This document shows positions 58,756 to 64,000 of a stretch of DNA of 64,000 bases, piece after piece (position 1 is the first letter of the stretch; each line of letters opens with the position of its first letter). The translations under genes and the position numbers were made by a program. Under the pieces are notes generated by a model. It was not told where the DNA came from. It worked only from the letters and a program-made list of their open reading frames with translations, and searched no databases. The stretch is from contig OZ021726.1 of NCBI GenBank assembly GCA_963978545.1, forward strand, positions 28,306,459-28,370,458, written 5' to 3'. Source of the stretch: Linyphia triangularis (lineage: Eukaryota; Arthropoda; Arachnida; Araneae; Linyphiidae).

Positions 58756-59797
58756 TAGCGATTATGACCTAATATTCTCAATAATAGAATACCATTGATT
58801 ATTAATATAAGAAAATCTTGTTACGATTTTATACACAAATTTAAAATTTAAATGAAACAATGACTTTCAATTTCATTTTTAACATAAAAGTTTGATTTTT
58901 TTAATTCTACCATCTATTAACGAATGTTATCACTAATTGAACAGATAATTATAACTAAAAATATTAATTAATATTTAACTAAATAAATTAACTTTCAATA
59001 TGAAATAATGTTTGATAGTTACCCAGCAATATTTCATCGAACTTTTGCTCAAATAGGTCTCGTGGCAAAAGATTTTTTTTCTATAGACAGTTACTAAACA
59101 CGAAACATTTTTTTTTCTCATCGCTTAAAATTTGAAGTATATTGTTATCATAATAGATAAATTATAAATTTGTATTGTAATGCCAAAATAATTTTTTTAG
59201 TTCCCTGTGTTATGTGTCTTAAAATTATTTTTACCATTATTTCTATTATTACTTTAAGCATCATTGCCATTACCAGAATAGATGGTAATATGGACACAGC
59301 AGGTATTATTAACCTTAGTATATGAGCCATAATGAGGCCTATTTTAGTGGTGAATCCTCTCAAATCAGTCTACATAAATTAAGAACTACCTGAAGTAATT
59401 ACCTTATAAGAAAATGCATATACTATCTAATAATTACTCTTTTTTTTTTTTTTTTTTCTTCTTAATTATACTTTCAACACTGAAATATTTAATTCAATAA
59501 TATTTTTTTTTTTTTTTTTTTTTTAAAGATTTTTGAAACAAGAACCGTTTTTATTGCATAGTAACTATTCTTTTGTTGTGCCAATTATTCATTCAATACT
59601 GTTGAGTTTTATTTACCAGTCACCAGAAGCATCTTATAGTTTTGCACTTTTTTAAAATTTTCTCTGAAGCTTGTATAGAAAATCAGATTTAATGGACACT
59701 AATTCATCATACATTGTACTGAATTTTCAGTAAATTATTTTTACATTTTAATCACCTGTAAGCTACTTGTAAAAAAAATTAAATTTGGAACACTATA
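58756..59797. other. AT-rich intergenic sequence
   Basis: No gene recognised. Poly-T tracts at about 59441-59457 and 59504-59524. The 71-codon minus frame at 59148-59363 is hydrophobic and without a known family. Confidence 0.4.
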
Positions 59798-60009
59798 CAG
59801 GGTGTATACAAATTAGTTGGGCAATAGAGTTCAAATAGATCTGTATATCTCTTAATAACTATGCATTATTAACCATTCTTATTCCCTAACTAATTTATGT
59901 TCACCATGCCATTCTGTATGCAAAAAAAAAAGTGTTTAATATGCCTAGTTATTATGAGTTAAACAGATCTATTAGAGCTCCATTGTTCAACTAATTTATA
60001 GACACCCTG
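59798..60009. mobile_element. 212-bp palindromic MITE
   Basis: The left arm starts CAGGGTGTATACAAATTAGT and the right arm ends with the inverse of CAGGGTGTCTATAAATTAGT. Pairing continues through 'caat.gag.t..a.tagatctgt'. TA precedes the element, and CATA follows. The CAGGGTGT tip is common among mariner-type MITEs; the TA flank is only suggestive. Confidence 0.65.
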
Positions 60010-60534
60010 CATATTAGAGGATACCATGGAGTTATTACAATAAACTTCGTATACGCATGTGCTCTAATTCTGAATCAGACAATGAGTTCCGAGGATTGGC
60101 TTGTGATTCTTTCTGACTGTACTGTAGTTCGGTATCTTGTCTTGAAATATTAGTGAGATTCAGGTTTAAAAAATTAATGCTGGCACTCCTTTTAGTATAC
60201 GGATGGAGAGGTCTTCTGCCTCATGGGGTTAGCTTGTTTCTTTTATGCGGCTTTGATTTCGTTGGACTTAGAGTAACTTTCTACCTTCTTCGCATTGTGG
60301 CCTCAGCCAACTAAAAATAAATTGGTTGATTAGTGGAGTGGTCTATAAAGATAAAGTAAGAAAAGTAAAAAATAAATATAAAGTAAGATAAAGTAAGAAA
60401 TTCTTGTGCATAATTTAATAGTCTGTGTTATAAGCATTGAAAGTTTCATCCTATTCACCAATGTTTAACAAGGCAACAAGGTAGAGGAACATTTACCACA
60501 ATTATAGAAATGCTTCTTATTATTTACAAGGTGT
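60010..60534. other. intergenic sequence next to the LINE relic
   Basis: No ORF survives. The segment 60184-60310 is less AT-rich and could be non-coding sequence of an older retroelement, but nothing identifiable remains. Confidence 0.35.
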
Positions 60535-61105
60535 TAAAATCAGAAATGGCAATATAGTTAAGGATCTAGGCGTGTTGGATTTTAATGGAGATTTCAAAAT
60601 GACTTATCTATATGGAGCAGCTTGTAAAAGGATAACCGGATGTTAAGATTTATTAAAAATAAGTGTTTCTACAAAATCTAGATATATCATTCTATGATTA
60701 CATAAGGGATTTGTTTGACTGCATCTTGAGTATGCAGTACAAATTTAGTCACCATATCTTAAAAAGGACATTGAGTTGCTGGAGAAGGAACAGCACAAGG
60801 CCATAAAGATGATTCAAGAGTTGTCATCATTCGAATGTAGTGATGCATAGAGACAATTGAATATGTACATGTACATGTTGTATGATAGAAAAACTATAGG
60901 AGACTTAATTCATTCATTCAAAATTATTCAACAGAATGAGATTAAGGATTTGGAATTTATTGCAGATAATAGTTCAATGGGTCATGGGATTAAATTGTTT
61001 TAATCTCAGTTTAATACAGAAAGGAGAAAACATTATTTCAACATTAGAATAATTGATAATGGGAATCGTTTGCCTGTATATATATTAAATTCAATTAGAT
61101 AGGTG
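60535..61105 (+). pseudogene. CR1/L2-like LINE reverse-transcriptase C-terminal relic
   Basis: Strings typical of the end of CR1-clade ORF2 occur in order, broken by several stops: VKDLGVL, FKMTYL near the start, LEYAVQ, SPYLKKDIELLEKEQHKA and IKMIQEL in the middle, then DRKTIGDLIHSFKII, GHGIKLF, SQFNTERRKHYFN and RLP. Together they follow the segment after the RT domain in non-LTR elements. It has internal stop codons (e.g. at 60643-60645) and the upstream RT and endonuclease are absent: a 5'-truncated dead copy. Confidence 0.8.
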
Positions 61106-61622
61106 GTTTTAATAGAAAATTGGATATTCAATGGGTATAGTTAAAGGCAATTTATTACTTTTAGCTGGAGCAACTTTGCTGGGCTTCGTGTCTGTAGTTT
61201 TTTTTAGTTCTTTTATATTTGTATACGTTTTATGGGTATTTATACTGTAAATACGCAGTTTCCAATATTATACATTGAACAACATTAGTTAAACTATAAT
61301 TTCTAGAAATCAGACTTTGTTGTTTTAATTGGTTAGGTATGGTAAAAATGATGTGATGTATCTTCAACATGGTATTAAAGGTAATTTGCGTTCTTAGAAT
61401 GTATGAAATACGAATAGAATGTCCATTTTACCAGCATGTAGAATATGTTTCATTTTGAAGACCTTTTATTCGTCTTTATATAATAAAGACATATACTCAA
61501 ACTTTTTTAGATGCCAGGAAACAGGTGGAAATACACCAAAGTAAAAGCTATGTGACTTGAGAATATATATTAGGCGTTGAGTGCCAGAATGGACTATCCC
61601 ACAATTTGATTTTTGCTGTTTC

Positions 61623-61625
<3 letters not shown>

Positions 61626-61680
<55 letters not shown>
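61626..61680. repeat. (TC)n microsatellite
   Basis: About 27 TC units ending in CTCATTTT. Confidence 0.95.
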
Positions 61681-61685
<5 letters not shown>

Positions 61686-64000
61686 AACTGGCATGTTAGA
61701 AAACTTGTTGAACCTCCTTAAATTAAAAATTAATTAAGGGAATACTTACCAATCTTAGAATCTATTTTCTATGGTTTATCAAAATGGGACATAAAAAGAT
61801 TTGGCATACAACTCAGCGGAACAAAATCAAACAATATTAAAAAACTTGCAGGTCGTAGCTTAAAAAAGTTCAATGTTGGCATTATATATAGCTATTGATA
61901 AGTTGGAATACTATGAATTTGTATGAGTTATAAGTACACAGAGAATGTTCTGGACTGCGATACACAATTTTACTCTAGAATTTTGTAAATAATTTATGTT
62001 TTCTCAACAATAAAAATCATTTTTGACACACTCAAAAACTGTGACTATTTCTTGAAAGTATATAATACCTACACCTTGGAAGAAAATATTGTGATTTTTT
62101 TCTTTTTCTTTTTTTTTTCAATTAACTGTAAGTATTCTAAAATATGATGCCACCTGTTATTTTCAAAGCTGATTAAAACTTACTGCCATCCATATTTAAA
62201 ACAAATCGAACTAACTTCAAATATAGACTCACCTTACAAAACACGAAAAAGTAGAAGGTCATATTACCACCTTACTATTTAAACAAACAAAATTATACTG
62301 ACGTCACTGCTTGATTTTTATTAAAAACACTCTAAAATTATCGTTACCCATTGACTATAATTAATTATCAAATATCCACTTAATCAATTTAATAAAATAA
62401 TACTCACTATTTGAATTATAACAGAATATTTATTCATCGTAATTTGAATAATTCAGTAGTCATAAAAGGATTATATAATCTACAATGCTAAAATTAATGT
62501 TTTAGTAACTCCGCTAAAATAAACCTATTAAAACAACTACTTTGAGTACATAATTTAATATATAAAATTAGGTTCAGGCGATTTATAATTAATTGGATAA
62601 GAAACTTTGTAATGTAAAAGAGAAACTTCTTATCTGTAACTACAATTTCGATTTGTTTGAATATTAAAATTTATCTGCACAAAAACTAATTTCCAGATTC
62701 AGACTAATTCAAGTATAATTTGAAGTGTTATATCTTATTATTTCATGAAGTAAGTAACTTTGAAAAGTTAAAGCTATAATTTTAATAGAAATCTTGAAAG
62801 AAAATTATTTTGATAAGTCAATAGTTATACAAACGATTACTTTTTAAAACGTTCTTAAACCAGTAATCTGTTAAGTCGGAAATATTTCTTAAAGTATTTA
62901 CACGTAAAATTCAATATTTGAAAAACGGATAATCAGTGACACGAAAATATTTTATTTCTTAATCAATTAAAATAATTACTTAATTGAATTACGTTATTTG
63001 TTGTTTTCTTCAAGAGCAGAAACACTTAAATATATTTATCCTCAAATATGGAAGAAGAAACAATTGTTTGGTAAATAACTCCTTTTCAACAATAAAACTT
63101 ATTTAAAAGTTCTTTACGTAAATAATTTTTGAAAATAATAATATATGAAAAGAAATATTCTCTAAATGCATGAATAAACCTAGTACAATAAATAAGAAAT
63201 TTGCTGAGTACTTCGATTTTGTTTCATTTGTTTGAGTACATAATTGTAGTCGACAAAGAAAGAACTTATTTTTAAGGGCATATAACTTAATGTACAAATA
63301 ATTGATTCGCAAATAAACATTTATTATGCTTTTCTTGCATTTTTATAGTTTTTCATTCCTACATTTCTTCTATTAGATGTTATTAATAAATTTAAATCCT
63401 TCTTTCACTGTCAAAGTATTCCATATATTTTTTTCATGAAAGCATCAAATATCGTAATGGTGCATCACAAATTATACAGGTCGTTCTATTTACGTAAATA
63501 AAAAAAATTACATTGCCTTTTGAAAATGTTTTTCTAACACTTATTAATGCTCCACAAAAAATAGTTCAAGACACAAATTAAATATTGGACAAATTAACAA
63601 TGACAATTTACAAAATATACAATGATTGAAAATCTCTACTTGAAATGCATTTAAAAGCGAATATTTTATGCACTCACAGTTATCTGCTTTTGCATTTATT
63701 TGCTTTTCAAGTTTAATGGTGCATCCACGAAAATCTTTCGCGATTTTAAGTGGGTGGGTATATTAATCCCCATAAATGGAGAAACTTTTATCAAAATTTT
63801 AAAAACTTATATAGTTTAAGTTTTCCTTATTAAAACTAAAACATTATGTTTTTAAACAAAGACATTAAAACTTTCAATGAAACTCAAGTTAAAGGTAAAA
63901 AGTGTTTCCACTCCTGACCAATTCTTTTGTTCTATCTACCTTTCATAACCTACACAATTTTAATAATGCTTCAGCTCAAATCTTGTTCTTTATTTTATCA
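61681..64000. other. AT-rich intergenic sequence to the window end
   Basis: No gene, RNA or element ends recognised in 2.3 kb. The minus-strand frame at 63103-63312 shows no known domain. Confidence 0.4.

Overview
This is a window of an AT-rich animal genome, most likely arthropod and probably a spider. It contains almost no host gene and a dense, nested pile of transposable elements. The spider guess rests on the base composition, on a mariner and hAT rich mobile fraction, and on a tRNA-derived SINE whose body resembles repeats I remember from orb-weaver transcripts. It is an inference, not a proof. No rRNA, free-standing tRNA gene, CRISPR array or multi-exon host gene is recognisable. One compact intronless ORF at 31.9 kb (120 codons, locally GC-enriched) is the only candidate host gene, and it has no recognised family.

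Region by region: 0-9 kb holds a piggyBac-like MITE, a copy of a dispersed repeat family, long TTR, ATT and AT microsatellites and a foldback MITE. 9-15.8 kb is AT-rich with homopolymers, a small hairpin and a pair of inverted short repeats. 15.9-21.4 kb holds two palindromic mariner derivatives built from two inverted transposase 3' ends. The second was invaded by a 5'-truncated SINE carrying about 64 GGTT units. An (AT)n block follows. 22.5-28.1 kb has a second dispersed repeat copy, a MITE with long TIRs and an RTE-like repeat tail. 28.1-31 kb holds a TIR element studded with copies of its own terminal motif and a 1.8 kb hAT element with a perfect 8-bp target duplication. 33.9-35.4 kb is an hAT element carrying a second hAT inside it. 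35.9-40.6 kb is a C-rich minisatellite element into which a short-LTR Ty3/gypsy remnant inserted; the 3' LTR of that remnant is itself split by a 2.36 kb element made mostly of 147-bp tandem repeats.

The most interesting locus is 43.3-48.3 kb. A tRNA-Thr-like SINE with a 12-bp target duplication was invaded by a ~4.7 kb DNA transposon with ~450-bp terminal inverted repeats. Its large protein does not show a DDE transposase pattern. Instead its C-terminal half carries the ordered acidic motifs of the FEN1/XPG PIN-nuclease fold (IDG, EEAD, SDTD, TGCD), followed by an 83-bp GT-AG intron and an acidic tail exon. The copy is dead: it has one internal stop, and a palindrome plus 51-bp tandem repeats inserted in the reading frame. 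I know this protein type only as an abundant uncharacterised repeat-borne protein in invertebrates; a nuclease-fold mobilisation protein would be a novel mechanism.

50-64 kb holds a possible RFX X-box, a decayed fragment of a second uncharacterised arthropod repeat protein, a 686-bp hAT relative of the 34 kb copy, a duplicated segment whose second copy carries a MITE (the first giving its empty site), a palindromic MITE and a decayed CR1-like LINE reverse transcriptase end. Everything between is AT-rich sequence without visible genes.
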